64,000 nucleotides of DNA from CAVVJA01 sp963779485 (lineage in GTDB: Bacteria > Actinomycetota > Actinomycetes > Mycobacteriales > Jatrophihabitantaceae): contig CAVZYJ010000007.1 of assembly GCA_963779485.1 (NCBI GenBank), forward strand, positions 124,001 to 188,000, written 5' to 3'. The number at the start of each line of letters is the position of its first letter. Position 1 is the stretch's first letter. The translations under genes and the position numbers were made by a program. Shown in pieces: positions 17,738 to 27,363 of the stretch. The notes under the pieces were generated by a model. It was given only the letters and a program-made list of their open reading frames with translations. It was not told where the DNA came from and ran no database searches.

Positions 17738-19290
17738 TGCATAACTTCGCGCTCGTCGGCCTGCTGTTGGTGCCCCTCGTCGGCTCGCTGATCGTGTTCG
17801 GCCTGCCGCAACACAAAGGCAAGCTGATCAAACAGGTCACCTTGCTGGTGACCCTGGTCGCCGTCGTCTACGTCATCGTCCTCGGCGCCGCCTTCGATAC
17901 CAGCGCCGGCGCCCCGAGGTTCCAGTTCGCCGGCAGCTGGACCTGGATCGAGGCATTCGGCGTCAGCCTCTCGTTCGGCGTCGACGGCATCGCTCTCGTT
18001 CTCGTCGCCATGGCGGTCGTGCTCGTCCCGACGGTGGTCCTGGCGTCCTGGAACTCCTTCGACAGCCAGGCGGACGCCGAGGAGCTCAACGCCAAGCCAC
18101 GCAACGTCCGCACGTACTTCGGGTTGGTGCTGCTGCTCGAGTTCTTCATGATCGGCGTGTTCATCACTACCGACGTGTTCGTGTTCTACGTGTTCTTCGA
18201 AGCGATGCTCGTGCCGATGTACTTCATCATCGGCAGCTTCGGCGGCCCGCGTCGCCAGTACGCGGCGATGAAGTTCTTCCTCTACTCGCTGGTCGGTGGC
18301 CTGCTGATGCTGGCCGCAGTCATCGGGCTGTACGTGACCTCCGGCACGGGATCGTTCTCCTTCTCCGACCTCGTAGGCCACGTGCCGAATGGCGCCACCC
18401 AGAAGTGGTTGTTCCTCGGCTTCTTCATCGCGTTCGCGATCAAGGCACCGCTGGTGCCGTTCCACACCTGGTTGCCGGACGCCGGTGCCGAGGCGCCGGT
18501 CGGCGGCGCCGTGCTGCTCGTCGGCGTACTCGACAAGGTGGGTACGTTCGGCTTCCTGCGCTACTGCCTGCCGTTGTTTCCCGAGGCGTCGCGCTACTTC
18601 GCGCCCGCTGTGCTGATCCTGTCGGTCATCGGAATTCTTTACGCGGGGTTCCTCGCGATCGGTCAGCGGGACATGAAACGCCTGGTCGCCTACACATCGG
18701 TCGCGCACTTCGGATTCATCGGCATCGGCATCTTCGCCTTCACGACTCAGGGCGGCACCGGAGCCGTGCTCTACATGGTCAACCACGCGTTCTCGACCGG
18801 TGCCCTTTTCCTGGTCGTCGGCATCCTGATCACGCGCGGGAAGTCCCGCCTCGTCGCCGACTACGGCGGGGCGGCGAAGGTCACGCCCCTTCTCGCTGGA
18901 CTGTTCCTGCTGGCTGGCCTGTCGGCCCTTGCCCTTCCCGGCATGAGCACGTTCGTCAGCGAGTTCCTGGTTCTGGTCGGCACCTTCACCCGCCACAAGG
19001 GGCTGGCGGTCCTCGCCACCACGGGCATCATCCTGGCCGCGCTCTACGTACTGATCCTCTACCAGCGCACGATGCAAGGCGTTGTGAGCGAGAAGGTCCG
19101 TAAGTTCCGGGACATCAACGTTCGCGAGGCGTTCGCGGTCGCCCCGCTCATCGTGCTGATCGTGTTCCTGGGCGTCTATCCGAAGCCCGTCATCGACGTC
19201 ATCAACCCGGCGATAAGGGCGACGCTGCTGAATGTCGGTCAGGTCGACCCCGCGCCGGCATCCGGCACCGCAGTCGGAGGACAGAAGTGA
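17737..19290 (+). CDS. nuoM: NADH-quinone oxidoreductase subunit M
   Basis: An antiporter-like subunit of the membrane arm, 517 residues, about 14 helices. YVFFEAMLVPMYFIIG carries the conserved Glu; KAPLVPFHTWLPDAGAEAPVGGA the Lys and His/Pro-rich channel motif; GQRDMKRLVAYTSVAHFGF a further signature. Intact. The ATG at 17737 is chosen over the GTG three bases earlier. Its TGA overlaps the nuoN GTG. Confidence 0.95.
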   Translation: MHNFALVGLLLVPLVGSLIVFGLPQHKGKLIKQVTLLVTLVAVVYVIVLGAAFDTSAGAPRFQFAGSWTWIEAFGVSLSFGVDGIALVLVAMAVVLVPTVVLASWNSFDSQADAEELNAKPRNVRTYFGLVLLLEFFMIGVFITTDVFVFYVFFEAMLVPMYFIIGSFGGPRRQYAAMKFFLYSLVGGLLMLAAVIGLYVTSGTGSFSFSDLVGHVPNGATQKWLFLGFFIAFAIKAPLVPFHTWLPDAGAEAPVGGAVLLVGVLDKVGTFGFLRYCLPLFPEASRYFAPAVLILSVIGILYAGFLAIGQRDMKRLVAYTSVAHFGFIGIGIFAFTTQGGTGAVLYMVNHAFSTGALFLVVGILITRGKSRLVADYGGAAKVTPLLAGLFLLAGLSALALPGMSTFVSEFLVLVGTFTRHKGLAVLATTGIILAALYVLILYQRTMQGVVSEKVRKFRDINVREAFAVAPLIVLIVFLGVYPKPVIDVINPAIRATLLNVGQVDPAPASGTAVGGQK

Positions 19291-20844
19291 CTCTCGCCGC
19301 CGCTCCCGCCCAACTGAATGCGCCGTCGATCGCCTACCACGCATTGTGGCCGATCCTCATCGTGCTCGGTGTCGCCTGCGTCGGCGTGCTGGTCGAGGCG
19401 TTCGTCCCGCAGGCCGAGCGGTACGCCACGCAACTTGGTCTCACCATCGCCGGCCTGGTCGCCGCGTTCATATCCGTGATCGCGTTGCGGGGTACGTCGT
19501 TGACCACCGTGTCCGGCGCGCTGGCCATCGATGGCACCGGACTGTTTCTCCAGGGCTCCATCCTCGTGCTGGCGATCCTGTCCGTGCTCCTCATCGCGGA
19601 GCGGGCGCTGGACCGCAGCCCTATCGTGGCCCAGGCGGCCGTCGTCGTGGGATCGCCGCGTGATCGGGAACTGGCCCGCGGCGACCGGATCCAGACCGAG
19701 GTCTTCCCGCTCGCGCTGTTCGCCGTCGGCGGCATGCTGATCTTCCCGGTGTCGAACAACCTGCTGCTGATGTTCGTCGCTCTCGAGGTGCTCTCCCTGC
19801 CGCTGTACCTGATGGCCGGCATGGCCCGACGTCGCCGGCTGTTGTCGCAGGAAGCGGCGATGAAGTACTTCCTGCTGGGCGCATTCGCCTCGGCGTTCTT
19901 CCTGTACGGCCTGGCGTTGCTCTACGGGTACGCGAATTCCGTCGACCTGTCGGCGATCCTGTCGGCCGCTTCGCACGTCGAACAAGCCGGATGCGCTGCT
20001 CTACCTCGGGCTCGCGCTGCTTCTCGTCGGGCTGTTCTTCAAGGCCGGCGCCGCGCCGTTTCACAGCTGGACGCCGGACGTCTACGAAGGCTCACCCACG
20101 GCCGTCACCGCGTTCATGGCCTCCTGCACCAAGATCGCCGCGTTCGGTGCGATCATCCGCGTTCTGTACGTGGGTTTTGCCAGCACCAGGTGGGACTGGC
20201 GGCCGATCGTGTGGGCGGTGGCGATCACCTCGATGGTCGTCGGCGCCGTGTTCGCCCTGACCCAGACGAACATCAAACGGATCCTGGCCTACTCGTCGAT
20301 CGCTCATGCCGGCTTCATTCTGGTCGGCATCGTGGCCGTGACCAGGGACGCCATTGCCAGCACGCTGTTCTACCTCGTGACCTACGGATTCGCCACGATC
20401 GCCGCGTTCGGCCTGGTCACGCTCGTCCGTGATGCCGACGGCGAGGCGGTACAGCTGTCCCAGTGGGCCGGTCTCGCTCGCAAGGGCCCACTGGTGGCCC
20501 CGCTGATGACCGTCCTGCTGCTGTCGATGGCCGGCATCCCGTTGACGGCCGGCTTCATCGGCAAGTTCTACGTGTTCCGCGCGGCGTATCACGATGCGGC
20601 GCCGCTGGTGGTCATCGCCCTACTGACGTCAGCGGTCGCGGCGTTCTTCTACCTGCGCATCGTGGTGCTGATGTTCTTCGCCGAACCGCCGGAGAACGGT
20701 CCGACGGTGACGATTCCGTCGCCGTTGACCACGATCGCGCTCACGCTCGCGGCGGCCGTCACCGTGTGGCTCGGTCTCTTCCCGCAGCCGATCCTCGATC
20801 TGGCCAACAACGCGGCACACTTGCAGACGGTGTTACCGGGGTGA
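19287..20844 (+). CDS. nuoN: NADH-quinone oxidoreductase subunit N, one frame change
   Basis: The third antiporter-like subunit, about 518 residues after removing one extra base near 19,976. Before it the frame reads EVLSLPLYLMAGMARR and AAMKYFLLGAFASAFFLYG; after it the frame reads FKAGAAPFHSWTPDVYEGSPTAVTAFMA, the NuoN channel signature, and TQTNIKRILAYSSIAHAGF. Without correction the gene would appear as two fragments. It starts with GTG overlapping the nuoM stop and ends in a GTGA overlap with the polyprenyl synthase, so all 14 nuo genes and the synthase may be one transcript. Confidence 0.9.
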
Positions 20845-21833
20845 GTCCTGCCCCGATCGGCGTCGTTTTCGCGGACGCCGAGCTGGAGCGTTCGGTTCGG
20901 TCAGGACTGGACGAAGTCGAGAGTGGCCTGCGGGTCGCGGTTCGATCCGAGAACGAGATCCTCGACATATCGGCGCGCCATCTCCTCGACGCCGGCGGGA
21001 AGCGGTTCCGTCCCCTCGTTACGCTCCTGGCCGGCCATTTCGGGGATCCCAACGCCCCGGAGATCATCACGGCCGGGGTCGTGGTCGAGCTCACCCATCT
21101 GGCGACGCTGTACCACGACGACGTCATGGACGAGGCTCGGGTGCGACGCGGCGCCGCCTCGGCCAACGCTCGATGGGGTAACACCGTCGCGATCCTGACT
21201 GGAGACTTTCTGTTCGCCCGGGCGTCCGACCTGCTCGCCGACCTCGGGCCGGCCGCAGTCCGGCTGCAGGCCCGTACCTTCGAGCGACTGGTCGCCGGCC
21301 AGATCCGCGAGACCGTCGGGCCCGGCGACACCGACCCGATCACGCACTACTTGCAAGTACTCGAGGACAAGACCGGATCGTTGATCGCCACCTCGGCACA
21401 GTTCGGCGCCGAGTTCGCGCGCGTCGACCGATCGATCGTCGAGGTGTTGCGGCGCTTCGGTGAGCAGATCGGGGTGGCCTTCCAGATCTCGGACGACATC
21501 CTCGACATCGCCTCCGAGTCGGCGGAGTCGGGGAAGACGCCCGGCACGGACCTGCGAGAAGGCGTCCCGACCCTGCCGGTGCTCTACGCGTTGCGCTCGA
21601 CCGACTCCGACGACGGCCGCCTGCGCGAGCTGGTTTCCGCCCCACTCGTTGATGATTCTCTGCATGCCGAGGCGTTGGAGCTGTTGCGTGCCTCGCGCGC
21701 GCTGGCTGAGGCCCGCCGCACCCTGCAGGGCTACGCCGACGCCAGTCGCGCGATGTTAGCCGAGCTGCCGCCCCAGCCGGCGCGAGACGCGCTGGAGGCA
21801 CTGACCGACGTGGTGGTGGCCCGCACCAGCTGA
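20841..21833 (+). CDS. Polyprenyl diphosphate synthase (menaquinone side chain)
   Basis: A 330-residue trans-isoprenyl diphosphate synthase that would build the C40-C45 tail of menaquinone. The first aspartate-rich motif is DDVMD (residues 93-97) with GGKRFRP upstream for diphosphate binding; the second is DDILD (218-222). The absence of bulky residues just before the first motif (LATLYH) fits a long-chain product. It overlaps nuoN by GTGA. M. tuberculosis grcC1 is the same kind of gene and lies next to menJ, matching the idea that this locus joins quinone synthesis to complex I. Intact. Confidence 0.85.
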   Translation: MSPAPIGVVFADAELERSVRSGLDEVESGLRVAVRSENEILDISARHLLDAGGKRFRPLVTLLAGHFGDPNAPEIITAGVVVELTHLATLYHDDVMDEARVRRGAASANARWGNTVAILTGDFLFARASDLLADLGPAAVRLQARTFERLVAGQIRETVGPGDTDPITHYLQVLEDKTGSLIATSAQFGAEFARVDRSIVEVLRRFGEQIGVAFQISDDILDIASESAESGKTPGTDLREGVPTLPVLYALRSTDSDDGRLRELVSAPLVDDSLHAEALELLRASRALAEARRTLQGYADASRAMLAELPPQPARDALEALTDVVVARTS

Positions 21834-21859
21834 GACTCCAGTTCTGGGGCGCCCGTCGA

Positions 21860-22597
21860 TCACTGCCAGGGATCGAGTTCCGGCGCGGCGGTGAGCACCG
21901 CCTCGGCCGGCCCGGTGCGGCCGGTGAGCCAGGCCAAGACCGCCCAGTCTGGGCCGGACACCTCGACCGGATCGTCGCCCGGCGTCACCCACTTGCGACC
22001 GGCGAGTTCCGGATTGTGTGACCCGTCAGAGGTCACCTCGACCTGAATTGGTTGTCGGGTGCGCTCTGGCAACCGATCAGCGAGCCGGGGCAGGAGCACC
22101 GCGACGAAGTCGGCCGGCCATTGCTTCGCCGTGTACCCGGAGTCGGCGTCGACCCGGTGGACCTCGACCTCCTGCCATCTCGCCCAGATCCACCTGCCGC
22201 ACGGCCGCGTGTCCGCCGTGGCCTCCCAGGCATCCGCATCGGCGACCGCGCCGAACATCCGGTCGAGTCGATCGGCGGACTCGCGGACATCGGCCAGCTG
22301 TTCGAGCACCGGGCGCCCGGCCCCCGCCTCGATGTCGGCCGCGCGGCCTTCGGGGCCGTCCGGGTATCGCTGCACGATCTCGCCCCGCAACGCACCGGAC
22401 AGCGCCCGCGCGATGCTGTCGGCGTTGCGCGCGATGTGCGTCAGAACGTGACCCCGCGTCCAGCGGGGCAGCGCGATCGGTGCGGCCATGTCCGCGTCAG
22501 TCCACCGCGGCTCGTCGAAGTCAGCGACCATCGCGGACGTCGACGCGCGCAAGGCCGTCAGCCGATTGAACAGATCCGCGGATCTCACGGCCGCCAT
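21860..22597 (-). CDS. Mycothiol-dependent maleylpyruvate isomerase-type protein
   Basis: A 245-residue protein of the MDMPI N-terminal (DinB-like four-helix) family followed by the MDMPI C-terminal domain. Metal-type residues appear in GHVLTHIARNADSI (about residues 49-62) and in WQEVEVHRVDAD, where a Glu and a His complete the site. Families of this kind use mycothiol, a thiol confined to actinobacteria, which supports the origin of this block. The substrate is not known. Convergent to the polyprenyl synthase; 17 bp after the thpR stop. Confidence 0.85.
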   Translation of the reverse strand: MAAVRSADLFNRLTALRASTSAMVADFDEPRWTDADMAAPIALPRWTRGHVLTHIARNADSIARALSGALRGEIVQRYPDGPEGRAADIEAGAGRPVLEQLADVRESADRLDRMFGAVADADAWEATADTRPCGRWIWARWQEVEVHRVDADSGYTAKQWPADFVAVLLPRLADRLPERTRQPIQVEVTSDGSHNPELAGRKWVTPGDDPVEVSGPDWAVLAWLTGRTGPAEAVLTAAPELDPWQ

Positions 22598-22614
22598 GCT
22601 GCCAGATCCGGACT

Positions 22615-23154
22615 TCAGCCGCGCCCGATCGGCCAGGACGCGAGCTCCGTGTAGGACGGCCGCGGGCCGAGCGTGCTCCGGACCAGGCTCACCTGATCCA
22701 TCGGCCACGACGGGCCGGCGTAGGACACGAGGGTGCGTGCCCAGGGCCGCAGATCGCAACCATCTCGGCCCCGGGCCACGGTCAGGTGCGGATGGAACTG
22801 GCGGTCCTCGAGCACAATCCCGGTGCGTCGGGCCGCCGCGCCGGCGCGTCCGGCGAGTTCGGTCAGCGGCGCCGCCGAGCCGGCCACCCCGACCCAGAGC
22901 ACGTTGTTGCCGAATCGTCCGGCGCCGGCCAGCTGAAGCTCCGTCCGGTTGGCCCGGCGAGCGGCCCGGGCCAGGCCGGCCTGCAGCCGCGGGACGGTCG
23001 CCTCGTCGACCTCGCCGAGGAAGGCGAGCGTTAGGTGCCAGCGCTCGCCCGGCAGCCAGCGCGGCGGCCCGCTGTCCACCTGCAGCGCCTCGACCGCCGC
23101 GGCGAGATGAGCGATCGCCGACGCTCCGGGCCACACCGCCACGAATAGCCGCAT
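22615..23154 (-). CDS. thpR: RNA 2',3'-cyclic phosphodiesterase
   Basis: A 179-residue 2H phosphoesterase formerly called 2'-5' RNA ligase. It opens MRLFVAVWP, typical of the family, and has both catalytic HxTx motifs: HLTL at residues 40-43 and HLTV at residues 123-126. It would hydrolyse 2',3'-cyclic phosphate ends of RNA to 2'-phosphate. Intact. Followed on the same strand by the MDMPI gene. Confidence 0.9.
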   Translation of the reverse strand: MRLFVAVWPGASAIAHLAAAVEALQVDSGPPRWLPGERWHLTLAFLGEVDEATVPRLQAGLARAARRANRTELQLAGAGRFGNNVLWVGVAGSAAPLTELAGRAGAAARRTGIVLEDRQFHPHLTVARGRDGCDLRPWARTLVSYAGPSWPMDQVSLVRSTLGPRPSYTELASWPIGRG

Positions 23155-23177
23155 CCAGCCATCCTTGCGCTCGCCGC

Positions 23178-23535
23178 TCAGGTGGTGGGCGCGGATGCGG
23201 TCAGGGCCGACTCGCGCTCAGCTGGCTCGACCGCCGGCCGCCGACGTTGGCTTCTTATTCCGTCGACGGAAAGAACAACCAATGCCATCCATACAAGCGC
23301 GAAGCCGGCCCACCGGACCGGTGGCATGGGCTCGTGGTCGATGCCGACGCCGACGGCGAACTGCAGCACAGGCGCCAGGTACTGCAGCAAGCCAATGGTC
23401 GACAGTGGCAGACGCCGAGTGGCCGCGGCGAAGAACAACAGCGGAATCGCGGTCACGACGCCGGTTGCGACGAGCAGCGCGGTGTTGCCGGCACCGTGTT
23501 GGCCGAATGCGAGCGTGCCCTGCGCCTGCAGTTCC
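23178..23535 (-). CDS. rarD: EamA/RarD transporter, C-terminal part cut at a junction
   Basis: The last about 118 residues of a drug/metabolite-type transporter. The segments TGVVTAIPLLFFAAATRRLPLS and TIGLLQYLAPVLQFAVGVG are read in two pieces here and match RarD helices 8-9; WAGFALVWMALVVLSVDGIR is the last helix. The homology stops at about 23,535 and what lies upstream does not continue the family, so about 180 N-terminal residues are missing. This break coincides with the change from actinobacterial to planctomycete-type genes, so it is most likely an assembly join. Confidence 0.75.
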
Positions 23536-23588
23536 ATAGAATCTCCGCAAGCGGTAATTCTGCCACCATCAAACTGCGCATGCGATGA
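23536..23588 (+). CDS. C-terminal tail of an unidentified gene before tyrA
   Basis: The last codons of a plus-strand frame read ...ASGNSATIKLRMR and stop at TGA 23586-23588, overlapping the tyrA ATG at 23585 (ATGA). The overlap suggests a real upstream operon partner whose body is missing because block B begins here. Too short to identify. Confidence 0.35.
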
Positions 23589-24399
23589 AGAACTCCACCC
23601 TGACGATTGTGGGCGTTGGCTTGTTGGGGGGATCCATCGCGCTGGCGGCGAAAGAACGAGGCCTGGCCGGCACGATTGTCGGTGTTGGCCGTGACCCCGA
23701 TCGCCTGACCATGGCCCGCGATGCCGGCCTGATCGACGAAATCGGGACCGACCTTGTCCCGGCGGCAGCCCGGTCCGACGCCATGGTTTTTTGCACGCCC
23801 GTCGACGAAATTGCCCGTCAGGTTTGTGTGGCGGCGAACGCGCCTGCTCTTCCAGGTGTTTGCTTACCGACGTGGGCAGCACCAAACAATCCATCGTCGA
23901 GCAGGTCGAGAAGTCAAGTGGCCCGAATGTTCCTTTCGTGGGAAGCCACCCTCTCGCCGGTTCGGAAAAACAGGGTTGGCGTCACGCCGACGCCAAGCTG
24001 TTTGTGGATCGCACAGTGGTCATCACGCCGACTGCCCAGTCGCTTCCGCCCGTGGTGGAGAGGGCACGACGATTGTGGAGCGATCTTGGTGCTCACGTGG
24101 TGGAAATGGCGCCGGTCGAGCACGATCAGGTACTGGCAAGAACGAGCCATCTACCTCATATGGTTGCCGCCACGCTGGCAGCCTGCTTGCGTCTGAAACG
24201 CGACGAATTCCAGTTCGCCGCCACTGGATTGCGCGACACCACGCGCATCGCGGCGGGAGATCCTGAATTGTGGACGGCTATTATCCTCGAAAACCGCCAC
24301 GAAATCTTTAAAGCGCTGGCCTCGTTCCAGGAAACGCTGGCCGGTCGGCTGCCGGCCTTGCGGTCGGGCGATCGCCAGGGCAATCAAGTCACTCCTTGA
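23585..24399 (+). CDS. tyrA: Prephenate dehydrogenase, one frame change
   Basis: An NAD(P)-dependent TyrA-type dehydrogenase of tyrosine synthesis, about 271 residues. The Rossmann motif GVGLLGGSIALAAKERG is at residues 10-26. After one lost T in the TTT run near 23,860 the frame continues LTDVGSTKQSIV, then VGSHPLAGSEKQGW (prephenate-binding His) and HDQVLARTSHLPHM, all family signatures. It ends 20 bp before purL. The short form without an ACT domain and the neighbouring long PurL fit a planctomycete, but that is inference. Confidence 0.85.
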
Positions 24400-24419
24400 A
24401 CAAGGGAAGCAATCCCGCG

Positions 24420-27338
24420 ATGCTCTGGGAAATTGAAATCCTCCAATGGTTCAGACCCGAACGCGAACGCGTCTCCAGGAATACGATCTGCTTGACGCAA
24501 TCGCGCAAGGTAAGGAACGCTGGTCGATCGCGCTTCGCGCGGCTATTCTGGTGGAAGGGGTCGTCGATTCCACGCCAGGCCGAGAGCTTGTTGCACAATT
24601 GCTTCTCGATCCATTGGTGGAAGATGCTCGGCTTGCTGGATGCCACTTGCCCCGCCAGCCGAGTCCCATCGCCCTGACGCGTGCTCCCCAAACCCGGCGT
24701 CATGGACCCGGTCGCTGCTGAGCGTCGTCGATGCCGCCCGCGACCTCGGCTCTCGCTCGCAGGCGTCCGCACCTTTCGCCGCTTTTACCTGCCACTGGGC
24801 ACTGCGGCGCGCGCGACAGCCGTTCCGCAAGGTCCTCGCCAACGACGCCATCGAGCAGGTCATCGCCGGCCCGCTCGGACCGGAGCACCTGACGCTCGGC
24901 CGCGAATACCGCTTCCACTTGCGGCGCGTAACCTTGGCGTGGACTCGGCGACGAGCGCCTGCTGGAAATGAGCCGCCAGGGACAACTGTGCCTCGGCCGA
25001 GGAATGCGGACAATTCAGGCGCATTTTCACGAGCTGGGCCGCGATCCGACCGACATCGAGCTGGAGACGCTGGCCCAGACCTGGTCGGAGCATTGCTCGC
25101 ACAAGACGCTCAAGGGCAGGATCGACTTCGACGGCCGGCGCTATCGACAACCTGCTCAAGGAGACGATCTTCGGCGCCACGCAGGAGATTCGCCGCCGAC
25201 TCGGCGCCGGACGACTGGTGCGTCAGCGTCTTCGAGGACAACGCCGGCGTCGTCCGGTTCGACGAGCAGCTATCGACGTCTGCTTCAAGGTCGAGACGCA
25301 CAACCACCCGTCGGCGATCGACCCCTACGGCGGCGCCAACACCGGCCTCGGCGGCGTCATCCGCGATCCGCTCGGCACCGGCCTGGGCGCCAAGCCGATC
25401 TGCAACACCGACGTCTTCTGCTTCGCGCCGCCCGACACGCCGCCGGAGACGCTGCCGCCGGGCGTGCTGCATCCGCAGCAAGGTGATGAAGGGCGTCGTC
25501 GCCGGCGTGCGCGACTACGGCAATCGCATGGGCATTCCCACGGTCAACGGCGCCGTCTGCTTCGATCCAGCGCTACCTCGCCAATCCGCTCGTCTTCTGC
25601 GGCACGGTCGGCCTGATTCCCGGTGGACACGCTGCGACAAGGAGGCGCAGCCGGGCGACCTGATCGTCGCCATCGGCGGCCGCACCGGCCGCGACGGCAT
25701 CCACGGCGCCACGTTCTCCTCGGTCGAGCTGACGGCCGAGTCGGAGAACGTCAGCGGCGGCGCGGTGCAGATCGGCAACGCCATCACCGAGAAGAAGGTG
25801 CTCGACGTGATCCTGCAGGCGCGCGACCGCGGCCTGTATCACGCCATCACCGACTGCGGCGCCGGCGGCTTCAGCTCGGCCGTCGGCGAGATGGGCGAGG
25901 AGCTCGGCGCCGCGGTCGACCTCGACAAGGCGCCGCTGAAGTACGCAGGGCCTGTCGTACACCGAGATCTGGATCTCCGAGGCGCAGGAACGCATGGTCC
26001 TGGCCGTGCCGCCCGAGAACTGGGCCGCGCTTGCGGACGCTGTGCGCAGAGCGAGGACGTCGAGGCGACCGTACCTCGGCACCTTCGAGCCGACCGGCCG
26101 GCTGCGGCTCCGCTATCACGGCGCAGCAGGTCGCCGACCTCGACATGCACTTCCTGCACGACGGCCGGCCGCCGGTGGTGCGCGCAGGCGACGCTGGCGG
26201 CCGACGGCAGCCCGGATGCAGCGCCGGACGCACGCCGCTGACGCTGCGGCTCAAGCCGGACTTCACCGACGATCCTGCTCAAAATCCTCGGCCGCTCGAA
26301 CGTCTGCAGCAAGGAATGGATCATCCGCCAGTACGACCACGAGGTGCAGGGCGGCACGCGTCATCAAGCCGCTGGTCGGCGTCGCGCGACGACGGCCCCG
26401 GCGACGCCGCGGTCGATCACGCCGGTGCTCGGCTCCTGGCGCGGCCTGGCCATCGGCTGCGGCATCAACCCGCGCCTACGGCGATCTCGACCCCTACGCG
26501 ATGGCCGCCGCGCGCCATCGACGAGGCGGTGCGCAACGTCGTCGCCGTCGGCGCCGATCCGGCGCGCATCGCCCTGCTCGACAACTTCTGCTGGGGCAAC
26601 ACCGATCGGCCCGAGGTGCTCGGCTCGCTGGTGCCGCGCCGCCGAGGCGTGCCGCGACGTGGCCCTGGCCTACGGCACGCCGTTCATCAGCGGCAAGGAC
26701 AGCCTCAACAACGAATTCCACGCCGGCAGGCCAGGCACATCGCCATTCCGCCGACGCTGCTCATCAGCGCCCTGGGCCAGGTGCCCGACGTCCGCCGCTG
26801 CGTGACGATGGACCTGAAGGAGCCGGGCAACGTCGCTCTATCTGACTCGGCACGACCCGGGACGAACTGGGCGGCTCGCACTATCAATCTGGTCAGCGGC
26901 ACAGAAGGGCGGCGCGGTGCCGCGGTCGATCCGGAGTCGGGCGCCGCAGTCTTCCGCAAGCTGCACGACAGGCGATCAGCGCGGCCTGGTGCGCTCCTGT
27001 CACGATCTGAGCGAGGGCGGCCTGGCGGTGGCGGTCGCCGAGATGGCGTTCGCCGGCGGCGTCGGCGCCGACCTGACCGGCCTGACAGAGATGGCGGGCT
27101 GAGCACGGCGGCGCTTCTCTTCGCGGAATCGACCACCGTTTTGTCGTCGAAGTCGAGCCGGGCCGCAGTCAACGGACTTTCGAGGCGACCCTCGCGGGCA
27201 GATGTACCGCTGTGCGAACTGGGCTCAGACGTGCAAGGAGCCGCGTCTCCGGATCGCGGGGGCCGAACGGCGAGTGGGTCATCTGGGCGCAACTCGACTC
27301 AGCTCAAGGAAGCCTGGCAGAGGCCGCTAAGAAACTAA
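24420..27338 (+). CDS. purL: Phosphoribosylformylglycinamidine synthase, heavily frameshifted
   Basis: An amidotransferase-dependent purine enzyme (FGAR to FGAM). With indels bridged it is one protein of about 970 residues. It starts with a PurS-like part (MLWEIEI; LLKPGVMDPVA), then WSEHCSHKTLKGRI near 25,085 (ATP site), ETHNHPSAIDPYGGANTG near 25,300, GRTGRDGIHGATFSS near 25,680, DCGAGGFSSAVGEMGEE near 25,853, the second half DPYAMAARAIDEAVRN and DNFCWGN near 26,490-26,600, and CHDLSEGGLAVAVAEMAF near 27,000. The end reads LKEAWQRPLRN. The frame changes many times, for example an extra C near 25,141. Conservation across all breaks argues for sequence error, not decay. Confidence 0.8.
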
Positions 27339-27363
27339 TTCAGTTCTCGGTCGCCGACTACGA

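Noticed and set aside
17689..19344. Minus-strand frame of 551 codons over nuoM
   Set aside because: Shadow of nuoM with the same biased composition and no family motifs.
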